From: Lunularia cruciata | Taxonomy: Eukaryota; Streptophyta; Marchantiopsida; Lunulariales; Lunulariaceae | NCBI GenBank assembly: GCA_948567375.1 | Contig: OX419755.1 | Location: 57,299,945 to 57,363,944, forward strand | Direction of reading: 5' to 3' | Length of the DNA: 64,000 nucleotides | Shown: in pieces, positions 41,995 to 53,520 of the stretch | Numbering within the stretch: position 1 is the first letter of the stretch | Layout: every line of letters starts with the position of its first letter | The notes under the pieces: model-generated | Database searches by the model: none | The model's input: the letters and a program-made list of their open reading frames with translations, nothing else | What the model was told of the DNA's origin: nothing | Program-made: the position numbers and the translations under genes

Positions 41995-43877
41995 TATAGG
42001 AGGTTCATCTTCTCATTTTCCAACAAAGCTTATGCATTGACCATCTACATGAAGAAGGGTGTAGATTACATGGTGATTTTGGAGGACAAGGAGGCTCTCA
42101 AAGCTTTTGAGGAGCTCAAGCAATCCCTTGTTGTAGCTCCAATTCTTGCTAAACTTGATTCGAGTAAGTCTTTCATCCTCTACGCTGATGCTTCTAATGT
42201 AGCTATAGGATGCACTCTTAGTCAATTAGACCAAGATGGGCATGATCATCCAATAGCTTATGCTAGTAGGCAGATGGTTTCAACAGAGAAGAATTACTCT
42301 GGCACGGAGAGGGAAGGGTTGGCAGTGATCTTTGGTCTCAAGAAGTTTAGACACTACTTGATTGGAGTGAAAGCCACCATTGTCACAGATCACAAGGCTT
42401 TGAAGTACATCTTCAACAAGCCTAATGTTGAAGGGAGACTAGCAAGGTGGATGTTACTCTTGTCTGAGTATGACTACACCATTGAGGATAGGCCAGGAAA
42501 GAAACATGCAAATGTTGATTTGTTATCTAGGGCCTATGGTCATGATGGAGATGAGCCTATGGATGATTCCTTTCCGTATGAGGAGCTCATGACAATCTCA
42601 ATCACTCAAGAGGTTCCAATGGAGTACAAGGAGATTATGGATTTTGTGACAAGAGGTAACTATCCAAAAGGGATGTATGCTAGGGAGAGGAAGGCCCTTG
42701 CAGCAAGATCTAAACCTTACACAATGGTGGAGGATATTATTTTTCACCAAGGAGCAGATGGTCTACTTCAAAGAGGAGTGGGTAAGGAAGAGTCTATCCT
42801 ACTCATAAAGGAGTTTCATGAAGGTTTAGTGTGTGGAAGACACTTTGCAGGAAAGGTGACTACTTTCAAGATTCTAGATGCAGGTTACCATTGGAGAGGG
42901 ATTTTCAAAGATTGTCTTGATTATTGCAAAACTTGTCATGTTTATCAAGCTTTTGCTAGAAATTCTACATCCACTCCACCACTTAGATCAATTCCATTGC
43001 TAGGACCTTGTGAGAAGTGGGGAATTGATTTTGTAGGTCCTCTCAGTAGACCCTAAGGAACAATTGGTATATTGTGGTAGTTATTGATTACCTTACCAAG
43101 TGGGTTGAGACTAAACCATTGAGGGACAAGAATGAAGATGAAGTTGGTAGATTTCTTTATGAACGCATTATCACTAGGTTTGGATGCCCTTTGGAGTTGG
43201 TTTCTGATAGAGGAGAGTTTATAGGAAGCATTACTATAGCCATGCTACGACATTTCTCTATCACACACATAGAGTAAGTACATCTTATAAGCCAAATTCC
43301 AATGGCTTGGCAGAGAGAACCAATTAGACTTTGTGCATGATGTTGGCCAAAGATGCAAAAATGGAGGAAGCTAAACATCATTGGACAAGAGGATTCATGC
43401 AGTTTTGTGAGAGTATAGGACAACCATGAAGACTTCCACTTGATATTCTCCATTTCAGTTGGTATATGGTATTGAGTCTACCTTACCTATTCACTTTGAT
43501 CTTCCTACCTTCCAAAGAGATTGAAGAAAGCACAAGGAGGTGATGCAAAGAAGTCAAGGAAGGAACAACTCATGGAGTTGGAAGAGGCAAGAGCAGTTGC
43601 TATGGTTCGAGTGGAGCAAGCCCAAAGGAAACAAAAGGAGAGCTATGACAAGAGGCAAGGCAAGAAGAAGGTGGAGCCTTTCAAAGAAGGTGATTGGGTA
43701 ATGTTGTTTGATTTCCTTCAATTCAAGAGAGTGCAAAAGAAGTTTTTGCCTAAGTACTTTGGACCTTTCATAGTGGAGAAGGTGTAGAGCAATTACACCT
43801 ATGATCTCAAGGAGTTGGGAGGAAGACACTTTGATAGGATTAACCATGATAAGTTGAAGATATACCATAGAAGGTAA
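41995..43877 (+). pseudogene. pol of OTA element 3, second part (RNase H, integrase)
   Basis: Continues the frame broken at 24839: YRRFIFSFSNKAYALTIY, RNase H (YADASNVAIGC, TDHKALKYIF), integrase zinc domain (CKTCHVYQ, last Cys now Tyr), core (IDFVGPL, then stop near 43055, SDRGEF with one Gly lost). Stops and shifts after 43270. Ends at TAA 43875. Confidence 0.88.
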
Positions 43878-43925
43878 AGAGACCTTCACTTTGAGGACAA
43901 AGTGAAAACTTAGTCCGGGAGTAAA

Positions 43926-44616
43926 TGTAACACCCATTTGTGCATGTGTGTGGTATTGTGATATTTAGCTTGGTATTACAAGTACTTGAGAGATATTATT
44001 TATTTAGAGATAAAGGATGGTTCTATATTAGTCATGATTAGCTAAAGTTAGTCATAGTTAAGATAGAGGGGACCTTGCTTTAGAGGAAGTAGAAAAGATG
44101 AGCACCACTATTTTGGATTTTAGTGTGTTGACTTGGTATTATTCCTAGGTGTTTGGCTTTGAGGAAAGAGTTGAGAACTCTTCGGCCCGCAAGCCTTTTT
44201 GTTTTGGATTCTTCTTTAGTCCAAGGATAGCCCATGTGAAGGAATCCTTGACTTAGTGATAGGTCAAGATAAGACCACATGCTTAGGGGAATATGCCCAT
44301 GTGAATGGATATTCCTTTCTACTTTTTGACTTTACTTGACTTTTAGCCTGGTAACTTGAGTTACTCTTGTAATTAGCAACTTTGGTACGTAACTATTTCA
44401 CAAGTATATAAAGAAGGGATGAGGAGGTACTCATCATCCTTTCATTTTTAACTATCTCTCTCTCATTGAGTTCTCTAGTGAGCAATGTCTTGAGTCTTGG
44501 AGTGTTAGCCTTGGAGGAGTATGATGGAGTTGGGGTTCCTTCCCTTCTTAGTCCATGGTGCACTACCATAATAGCCATCAAAGGTTCATCCTGAGTGAGA
44601 GACTGGCCGGCTCATA
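43926..44616 (+). repeat. 3' LTR of OTA element 3
   Basis: About 691 bp, TGTAACACCC to GGCTCATA. It carries the older 13-base block and follows the tract GTCCGGGAGTAAA. Confidence 0.92.
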
Positions 44617-46600
44617 GGCCATGTTGGTAATCAATGTCCTCAACCACCCAACCCAAAGCTTCCTTTGAAGTATGTGCAGGCTATGGCTAAGCAAACTACA
44701 CTACAGCCAAAAGGCAACACCATAGTGATTGTATTACCCTTGATGAAGAAATTCCTCACGGACCAAGTCTGACCTCAAAGTGGAATGGTTGGACCTTGAT
44801 GTGTTAAGAATTGAGACACTCTGTAGGAAGACAAAGCGTGATCCCAAAGAAGTAAGCACTACTTCTTTGTCTTCAAGAAAGGCAAAGATACTTTGCCCTA
44901 AGTCTATCTTATCTGCAAAAGAGTAGAAATTTTGGCTCAAGCCAAGGCAAAGGCATTGCAAAAAGAAACCCAAGAGGTAGTGCAGAGAACTCAAGAAATG
45001 AGTTTCATAGATAGGTTGGTACATCAGACTTGGAGTAGAGCCTTTGTACCACCAATGGACCAATTTGATAATGATCTTCTAGATTTTATTACATTATTTC
45101 TTTTTGATTCCACACTCATTACTTGGCAATACCTAACAATGGAACTATGCTTATTGGAGCTATTTGGTAGGATTAGCACTAGTCTAGCTCTAGTATTGCA
45201 AACAAGCAAGCATATAAGTTCATAAGTACTTGTATGTGAAGAAAGATGTGATTGCTAAATGAGTCTCTTTGCATCATATAACATACTTAGCATATCAACA
45301 CCCTAATCTATTACCAATGTTAGTAGTCAAGGTTTACTAGAAGACATTACTATTAGACATTTCCTTACTAGGATTGCAAGGCTTGAGAAACATGGCACCA
45401 TCCATATAGTGATTTCCAAATGGCTATGTAAGAAATATACATATATTAGCCAAGGTTAAGGTTTGTAAGATCTTTATTTTGGCATGTTTTGGGATATGCT
45501 ATGTATATTTGCCACCTCCAAGTTCATCAAGTAGTTTCTCCAACATATGTTTTGGAGACCATCCCTTTGATAGGTGACTTGCACATGGGTGATGGCATTA
45601 AGAAATATCAATCCTTGTACAATCATGGAGGGCTCTGTTGGCAGATCCTCTCCATAAGGAGACTCTCATTTCCAACCTCCATGTTGCCCTTTTTTAGTGA
45701 AAGCCAATGAAGGGAGGGTTGGTGCCGCTTTTCACCTATCAAGTTGAAAGCGTTTAAAAATTGATTGTTTGATGTGGCTAGAAGTGGATATTGTGCCATT
45801 TTTTACATCTTTGGTGGACAAATGTCTTAGCTAAAGTGGTATTATAACTTGCTTTTGATTGTATTCAACAATCAACACATCTTACTGTGGAGAGTATTAT
45901 GGATGTTGGGTACTAGTCTTAGATGGTGAGAGTGGTTGAAGGAGTTGTATATTGAAGGATTTGGGTGCTTTGAAGGGACATTGGCTTCAAATTGAGTTGA
46001 CTAGTAGTAAACCAATGATATAAAGAGTGTCTTGATTTGAAGTGGGAGTTAAGATTTATTTGAGGTTGATTTAGTAGAGGCTTCCCATAGAGAATATGCT
46101 TTTACTAAATTGATGCCAAACAAGAGAAATACGCATAGCAACTACATTGATATGTGGATGTATGAAGATAACTATCACATCAACCAACAAACCAAGGGTA
46201 ATTGGTATGTTATACCTAAACCAAAGTTGATATTTTATGTGAAATGGCATACAAAGGTCTTTGTAACTTTGAATCTTCAAGGAGGTTAATATGATTGCCA
46301 ATAAAGGAGTAAGACAAAGCCAACATAACATTCTATGCAATTGATCCTCATAGTAAGATGTACCATATCATTGGTAGTTCTAACCTTTTGGGTTAAAGAA
46401 TGCTCCTATTGAGTTCCAAAGAGTCATGACAAAATTCTAACACATTTGGAATTTTCTTAATGTTATATTGATTATAGTTTTGTCTACAATGATATCATAG
46501 AAGAACATAAGAGAAATTTGTTGGAAGGTGAGATATTTAGATCTCATATACTCAAATTACATCCTAAGAAGTGCAAGTCTTTAAACAACAAGTTTAGTAC
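44617..46600 (+). pseudogene. Second, highly decayed methyltransferase-type retroelement (5' portion)
   Basis: 44617-44650 completes the split gag knuckle (GHVGNQCP). From about 45020 the sequence follows copy 1 from 14947 onward: SRAFVPPMD, motif I as CLLELFGRISTSLALVL near 45147, motif IV reduced to VISKWLC near 45405-45440, motif VI as ETIPLIGD near 45555. Reverse transcriptase remnants run from about 46090 (GEYAFTKLMPNKRN, CYIDY). The protease region between knuckle and methyltransferase is much shorter than in copy 1. Cut at 46600 by coiled-coil copy 3. Confidence 0.65.
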
Positions 46601-47190
46601 TATGACAACTCAACAAATATCACTTTTGCGGTAATCAGGTAAGTAAAGTTTGTTCCCGTAGAGATACTAGTCAAAAATGTCCAAATACAAAGTCAAATTG
46701 TAACAAGTAGTTCTTCTTCTTCACTTTCATTGCCAACTTTCTCCACTGCTTCTAAAACTTCTCTTGCAAATTCTTGTTAATCTTCTTTTGCAACATTGCA
46801 TCTACTCGTAGTATTTCTCTTTCTTTTTCTCCTTTGATCAAACTCTCTTGCAACTTCCAATTCTCATATTCCAATCTCTCCAGCACTTGCAACACAATCT
46901 GCACATCGGGATGTCTGCTTTGCATCTTCTTCTTGTTCTTCTCCATTTGCAACAAAAATGGACATACCACATCTCAAAGGTATTCTACTCCCTCACACCC
47001 TGCTTCTTCTTCTTCTTCTACCTTCTCTTCAGGGACTTCATCAATTTTGTTCTTCCCTTCCCAGTTTGATGCTGTACTACAAAGTTGGGATCTTTGTACT
47101 ATCAGTGATACATCATCCTCCAAACTTTCTTTATCATTAAGATTGATGATTTATTGGGCCGCCTTTGGACATTCTCCTTCTTGTGTTTAC
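46601..47190 (-). mobile_element. Coiled-coil element copy 3 (fragment)
   Basis: Plus-strand start TATGACAACTCAACAAATATCAC, a mutated form of the 26030 end, and a minus-strand coiled-coil piece (46752-46970, KMQSRHPDVQIVLQVLERLEYENWKL) matching copies 1 and 2. Internally deleted. The rest was lost together with the 3' half of the OTA element that inserted at 47191. Confidence 0.75.
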
Positions 47191-47883
47191 TATAACACCC
47201 ATTTGTGCATGTGTGTGGTATTATGATATTTAGCTTGGTATTACTAGTACTTGAGAGATATTATTTACATAGAGATAAAGGATGGTTCTACATTATTCAT
47301 GATTAACTAAAGCTAGTCATAGCTAAGATAGAGGGGACCTTACTTTAGAGGAAGTGGAAAAGATGAGCACCACCATTTTGGATTCTAGTGTGTTGACTTG
47401 GTATTATTCCTAAGTGTTTGGCTTTGAGGAAAGAGTTGAAAACTCTTGGGCCCACGAGCCTTTTTGTTTTGGATTCTTCTTTAGTCCAAGGATAGCCCAT
47501 ATGAAGGAATCCTTGACTTAGTGGTTGGGTCAAGATAAGATCACATGCTTAATGGAATATGCCCATGTGGATGGATATTCCTTTCTACTTTTTGACTTTA
47601 CTTGACTTTTAGCCTAGTAACTTGATTTACTGAAGTAATTAGAAACTTTGGTGCATAACTATTTCACAAGTATATAAACAAGGGGTGAGGAGGTACTCAT
47701 CATCCTTTCATTTGTAATTATCTCTCTCTCATTGAGTTCTCTTATGAGCAATGTCTTGAGTCTTGGAGTGTTAGCCTTGGAGGAGTATATGATGGAGTTG
47801 GGTTCTTTGCCGTCTTAGTCCATGGTGCATTACCATAATAGCCATTAGAGGTTCATCTTGAGTGAGAGATAGGCTGGCTCACA
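47191..47883 (+). repeat. 5' LTR of OTA element 5
   Basis: About 693 bp, TATAACACCC (G to A in the second base) to GGCTCACA. Preceded by TTAC; the matching right duplication is deleted. Confidence 0.9.
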
Positions 47884-48764
47884 TTTTTGGTTTTGTTGTC
47901 GGGACCTCTCTAGAAGGCAAGATAATGTTCTGTGTACGATTATATATTAGACACAAGGAGGCTATGAGAGCTCACTTGGAGAGAACTTTAGGGGAGGAGA
48001 GGGCTGAACTTATGTTAAAGAACATGGACCCATTTTTATACCCTATATTTCATTATGATATCTTTGAGGTGATTTTGTACATCTTGTACACTTGAGAGGA
48101 TTTGGGGAGATTGTGTGAGGTGGATTGCAGATTTTGCAGATTAAAGTGATTTTGGGCAAAATCTCAAGTTTAAGATCTGGACTTGAAATTTCTACACATG
48201 ATATCTTGGTATATTTTTCAATTATCACACTTGAAATTATTGTGAGAGCTACTATGCGCATTGAGCTAGAATATTTGAAAGTTGAAAGGGTAAACTACTC
48301 CCGCAATTGCATGCTCTCTCAAAAATTGTACAAAGTCAACCATTTCTTCAATTTTTAGTGGATTTTCCTGAAAATTTACAAGAAAGTAAAGTGCATTGTA
48401 TCCTACCCATTGACACAAAAATTAGAGAGAGATCATTCTTGCATAGAGAGTTATGAGTTTTTAAAGTGAGGGGTGGTTTTTAAACCAAATCTGAAATATA
48501 TGTGTTGAATAGAAAGGTGTCTAGGCCAAATGGCTTAATGAAAAGATCTGAAATTTTTCAAAGAGAAATGCCCTAGAGTTGTGATCAAGTGTGCAAAATT
48601 TTAGAGGACTATGACATACCAATTGAGATATTTGATTGACATTGTGAGGAAGGGTCAATTTTGCAGAGTTGAGATCTCATGCATGAGGAGTTTGAGAGCT
48701 ACAAAAAGTATGTTTGAGTGTTTAGATTCTTCTTGGGAACATGGAAGGTCATCAAGAGTAGAAA

Positions 48765-49118
48765 TTGAGACTATGCAAGGTTCTCCAAGGGTTTGAGGTG
48801 ATTGGAGGGGTGGATTTGAGGAAAAGAGGGTTTCAAATAGAATTTGAAGAGAGTGTTGAGAGGATTCAAAAACCTGCACCACTTGGAGGAAAGAGTGAGT
48901 CTAAATGCTTTCTATGTGGAGAGAAGGGACATAAAGCAATTTCATGTCCATTGACCTTTGATAGCAAGAGATTGAGAGGAAGGAGAGGATTGTTTGACTT
49001 GGGTTTGCATGTTGGACCTTCTTCACCAAGATTGGGAGGTAGAAGATCTAAGACCAAGGAGTTGTGTGAGGTTGTGGAGTTGATGGACTTCCAAAAGGAC
49101 ATGATTATAGTGGAGTAA
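48765..49118 (+). pseudogene. ORF1 remnant of OTA element 5
   Basis: Matches ORF1 of elements 1 and 2 with knuckle CFLCGEKGHKAISC. A one-base loss near 49070 shifts the second Cys/His group out of frame. Confidence 0.7.
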
Positions 49119-49402
49119 AAACACTTTTGGAGACTTTAGTGAAGGATCTTGGAGAGAGTCTTAGTACAACTACAGAAATATTACTCCCTCCATTAGCTAG
49201 TTCTCAAGATTAGTGATGGAGATAATCTTTCAACTTATGGATAACTATCCATGAGGGTTCTATTAATATGCACTCTAGGATTTATAGAAATCTTGGAGAA
49301 ACTTTTGTGTTCCCTAGGGTGTATTACTCTCAAATGGTGTTAGTTATGTATATACTCTATTAGTTATAGATTGAGAGAAAAGAAAGATAGTGAGGGGTTC
49401 AA

Positions 49403-52400
49403 ATGGGGAAACTTTTGGTTTTCTTCAGCAAGGATGGAGAAGATGTAGAGGCCTTTGTGAGAGACTTCAAGAGAGCTTGCATAGGAAACAATGAGAGGAG
49501 GATGAATGAGTGGGCCTCATTATTACCAGATTTCTTTGAGGATGCAGCACTTACATGGTATGAGTCAGAATACGAAAAGAGAGAAGAGAGATGGGGAAGA
49601 AGAGTCTTGGGAGAGTTTGGCTTCAGCACTCATCAAGGACTTCCTTCCAGATGAGAGTTATAGGAGATTGATGAATGAAGTTACCTTTCTCAAGCAAGGA
49701 GATGGAGAGAAAGTGAGAGTCTATATGGAAAGAGTGAAAAAGTTAAAGTCCAGATTTTGCATAGTGTTGAGGAAGGGTGGAGATGATGTGGAGACTACTA
49801 TAATTGGCATAAGAGCTATGCTCATCAAGAATTTTGTGGGAGGGTTGAGACCACAAATTAGAACCAAGGTGATATATGAAAAACCTTCTTCCAAGGTTGA
49901 AGCTATCAAGATTGCAATTTGTATGGAGGAGAGTTTGAAAGGAGATGAGAGTGATTTTGTGGTGAAGGAGGTTGTTCATCCTCTTCAAGGCTACAAGTAT
50001 GGAGGAAGTTATAATAGTTTGGTGGCAAGGGTTGCACCACAAGTAGTAGTTGCTCCAATTCTTGCACCTCCACCAAAGGATCCACTTCAAACCATCATAG
50101 AACAACTTGCGGATCTCAATATCAATGTGGTGCAACTATGGGAGAAAAGAGAGGTGGATCAAAATGTAGGGAGAGGGCCTAGGAGTTATGGAAACTATCC
50201 ATATAGAGGAGGCCAATCAGCCAACAATTTTAATGATAGAAATTTTTTTGGTTGTGGAAGAAGAGGCCATATCCAAAGGAATTGCCCAAATTCCACTTAC
50301 CATGGAGGAAGGGGTTATGAGGCAGCCAATAGAAGGAAAGAGGGAGGTAGTGAAACCCAAGTGGCTCCTAATCCAAACAAAGGTAAGGGGATAGCATCCA
50401 TAGATGTGGTTGAGAGCAAGTATGAGAAGGGAGAGTGCTCAAACTCCAAGGGTCTTAATTTGGAGCTTTTGGCACAAGAGAAGGAGACAACTTATTTTCC
50501 AGAGGACGTTCAGTCTTCTCAAGGATTTACTCCAAGCAAGGATACTCCTATGTCTACTATGTGTTGAGGAGCACTTGCACCTCAACACCATCAACAACAA
50601 AGACTCCAAGGAAGAATTTGGGGATGGAGGATTTCTTGATTTCAAAGCAACAATGGAACTACAATGTGTTGGAGGATGTTGGTAGTCACAAGGCTAACAT
50701 CACAATGCACCAATTGATTGCTTTGAACCCTACCTTGAGAAAGGAGCTTAGAGGTGATTTGATTTCTACATGGAGCAAGAGGAAGAAGAAGGCAAAAACT
50801 CTAGTATCAATGGGGGTGGTGGATGCCAAGCCAGCACCATGGGAGGCTTGTGAATATGCCTCCAAGATTGATGTAAGAGTGAATGGTCACAACATCAAGG
50901 ATGCATTGGTTAATGGAAAATCAGGAGTGAATGCCATGTCAAAAAGGTTGATGAAGAAGTTGGGTATGATACCCACTAGACCTTCAACATTTGTGGTGAG
51001 CATGGCAAACAAACAACAAGTTTGACCAGTAGGGGTGATGGATAAAGTGGTAGTTTTAGTTATGGGAGTTCAAAATTGCATAATCTCAAGTCTTGAAGGA
51101 TTCAAGCTATGACTTACTTCTTGGGTGGCCATAGTTGAGAGCATCATGCACAACTGATCAATAGCACAAAGGGTACTTGAGGATTGGGCCATCAAACCAT
51201 AGAGTCACGGTTCTTGTGACTAACATCACCAACACTTCACATTCAGATACACCATCTTCTGATTATTGGGAATCAGATTCTGAAGAAGGAGCTTCAGGTG
51301 TGGACACAAGCACGGAAGAGGAGACTTCCATGGAGGAGGATGAATCTGAATCTGATTCAAATGTGTATCCCTTGTGTGCTATGGAATTTTCACCTAAGCC
51401 AGAGGTTCTTGAAGGACCCAAATAAATCACCATTAACACTTGAGGAGATAGAGAGGAGGTTAACTACCCTCAAGTATGGCCCAACTATTACCAAGGAGGA
51501 GAAGGTGAGATTTGAGGAGATTTTCTGCAAGTTCATCCATTTGTTTGCTTTTAGTTACAAGGATTTGAAGGAAGTGACCTTAGAGGAGCACAAGATGGAG
51601 GTGGAGTCACATGCAAGACCAATCCACCAAAAGCAACATTGCATTAGCCCACCAATATCTTTGGTTGTGAACGAGGAGATTGATAAGCTCAAGGAGGTTG
51701 GATTTATCTTTGAGGTGGAGAATTCAGAATGGGTGTCTCCAATTGTCATTGTGAAAAAAAAGAATGGTAAGTTTGGGTATGTGTAGATTATAAGAAGCTC
51801 AATGTTGTTACCAAGAAGGACTACTACCTATATCCATTCATTGATGAGATCTTGGAGGAGGTTGTAGGTCATGAGAGGTACAGTTTTGGAGATGGTTATA
51901 ATGGATATAACCAATTCAAGATTGCACCAGAGCATCAACAACTCACCACATTCATCACACCTTGGAGAACTTACGCTTTCAAGGTCATGCCTTTTGGGCT
52001 TTGCAATGCTCCAACCACATTCCAATGGTTCATGAACAAGGTATTTGAACCTTTCATTGGGAAATTTGTGAGAGACTTCATTGATGACTTTTGTGTCTAT
52101 GGGAACAAGGAAGAGCTCTTTGAGCACCTAATCAAGGTCTTGCAATGCTTGGATGAGGCAAATGCATCACTCAAGCCGGAGAAGTGTATTTTTGGATGTG
52201 AAGAAGATCTACTTTTGAGGCACATCATCTCCAAGGATGGAATAGCAATTGATCTTGAGAAGGTGAGGAAAATCTCAGACCTTCCATTCCCTTCAAGCTT
52301 GACAAAGTTACACCAATTCTTGGGGATGGTTGGGTACTATAGGAGGTCATCTTCTCATTTTCCAACAAGGCTTATGCATTGACCATCTACATGAAGAAGG

Positions 52401-52449
52401 GTGTAGATTACATGGTGATTTTGGAGGACAAGGAGGCTCTCAAAGCTTT
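49403..52449 (+). pseudogene. gag-pol remnant of OTA element 5
   Basis: ATG 49403 (MGKLLVFFSKDGEDVEAF), a shift near 49590, then open 49506-50567 (knuckle damaged: FFGCGRRGHIQRNC, first Cys now Phe), a short extra sequence and shift near 50565, protease loop VNGKSGVNA in place of VDGGSAVNA, stops and shifts at 51023, 51090, 51423 and 51785, and reverse transcriptase (FIDDFCVYGNKEE) to 52382. Inactive. Confidence 0.87.
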
Positions 52450-53520
52450 AGGTCTTGTGTGCCAAGACATTCATTGATCACCAAACTATATCTCAAGATC
52501 ATCTTAAGGTAGATGGTTTAGCAAATAATTTTGTAAAGATGGTGAAGAGAGCATTAAGTAAGTATGGTTTGCAAAGACCTACTTTGGAGATTGTGAACTC
52601 CAATTACTTTGGTTAGCTATGGGATGTCAATTTAGCCAAGAAGCATCCTTGCATCCTTCTCTCCCATTTTACTTCTACATGAGTGAGATCCGTATTTGCA
52701 TGTACCCATCCATTATGACTATATTGCAACTCTGGACTTAGATGACATGGATATATGGATGAGCGCATGTTCTCTACAAGAAGATATTTTTCAAAGAGTG
52801 ATACCAATGGGTTTTGAGAACTCAACAATTGCTTAACACAACAATACCTTATGTTATGATATTATTTGAGGGGGGACTGTAGACCCTCAACCCACCAGTT
52901 TCATCTTGGTAATTTTGTGTATTTCCAATAGATTGCACCGATGACTCTTAATGGGGCAATAGGCCACAATATGGTTTTTCCTTTTGGAGTCTTTATATTG
53001 AAATAACATGATGGTGTCATTTGGAAGGATAGTGTGTGCAATTGTGCACCATACCAACTCCCAAACATTGATGGCATGATAGACCTAAGTTTGTCAATTG
53101 TACACACAAGCTTGCAGTACATGTTACGTGGCTCTATTAATATCTTATTACGTTCATGTGTGATAGCTGTTCAAGAGTATTGCATTGGCATGTTTGACAT
53201 CTTCCTTCACAGTGGTTCCTTAAGGATAATGGCTATGTTCTTGGTGTACTTGACATTTTAGCTAGTCATTCTTTATACCATATAGATTGTAGAATGGCAA
53301 TTAATGTTAGGGCACCATAGGACAAAATTTCATGATCTTTGCGCCACCATATGTTATACCACATATTTAGAATAGATGGCTATTTGGAACTAGAGGGGTA
53401 ATTGTGACACTTGAGAGTTTGTGTACTACCTCTTATATGAGTTGTGCTTTTATAGTATATGATGATGAAAACAATATATGTTTGTGTAGTGATGTATATA
53501 TGTATGAGAGATGAGTGGAT
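52450..53520 (+). pseudogene. Second methyltransferase-type retroelement (3' portion: integrase and PHD remnant)
   Basis: Follows copy 1 from about 18646 to 19730: integrase core end (near 52550, KRALSKYGLQRPTL), C-terminal part (CNCAPYQLPNIDGMIDLSL near 53037-53090) and a degraded PHD finger (53100-53250, with VCDSCSR recoverable after a shift). The ~1.45 kb of reverse transcriptase, RNase H and integrase between 46600 and 52450 is missing. Confidence 0.65.

Larger units (their letters stand above)
20644..44616 (+). mobile_element. OTA Ty3 element 3, old, split by the minus-strand chromovirus
   Basis: 5' LTR 20644-21331, primer site at 21336, decayed internal region to 24839, then after the 24840-41989 insertion the rest of RNase H and integrase (41995-43877) and the 3' LTR 43926-44616. 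About 1 kb of leader including most of ORF1 is missing at ~21461, where the text jumps between two ATGTTGGA-like words. The protease loop reads VDRGSA (Gly to Arg). Many stops. Confidence 0.92.
47191..52449 (+). mobile_element. OTA Ty3 element 5, old, 3'-truncated
   Basis: 5' LTR 47191-47883, primer site near 47888-47905 (mutated), leader with ORF1 remnant (48765-49118), gag from 49403, pol to the start of RNase H at 52449. The 3' part and 3' LTR are gone. The sequence jumps directly into the integrase of the methyltransferase-type element, so one large deletion removed both. Confidence 0.9.

Noticed and set aside
52862..52880. GGGGGGAC followed by TGTAGACCC looked like a polypurine tract and LTR start
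   Set aside because: The same stretch in copy 1 (about 19062-19080) is coding (GGGYRP) and leads in frame to the integrase C-terminus and PHD finger, so it is not an LTR border.
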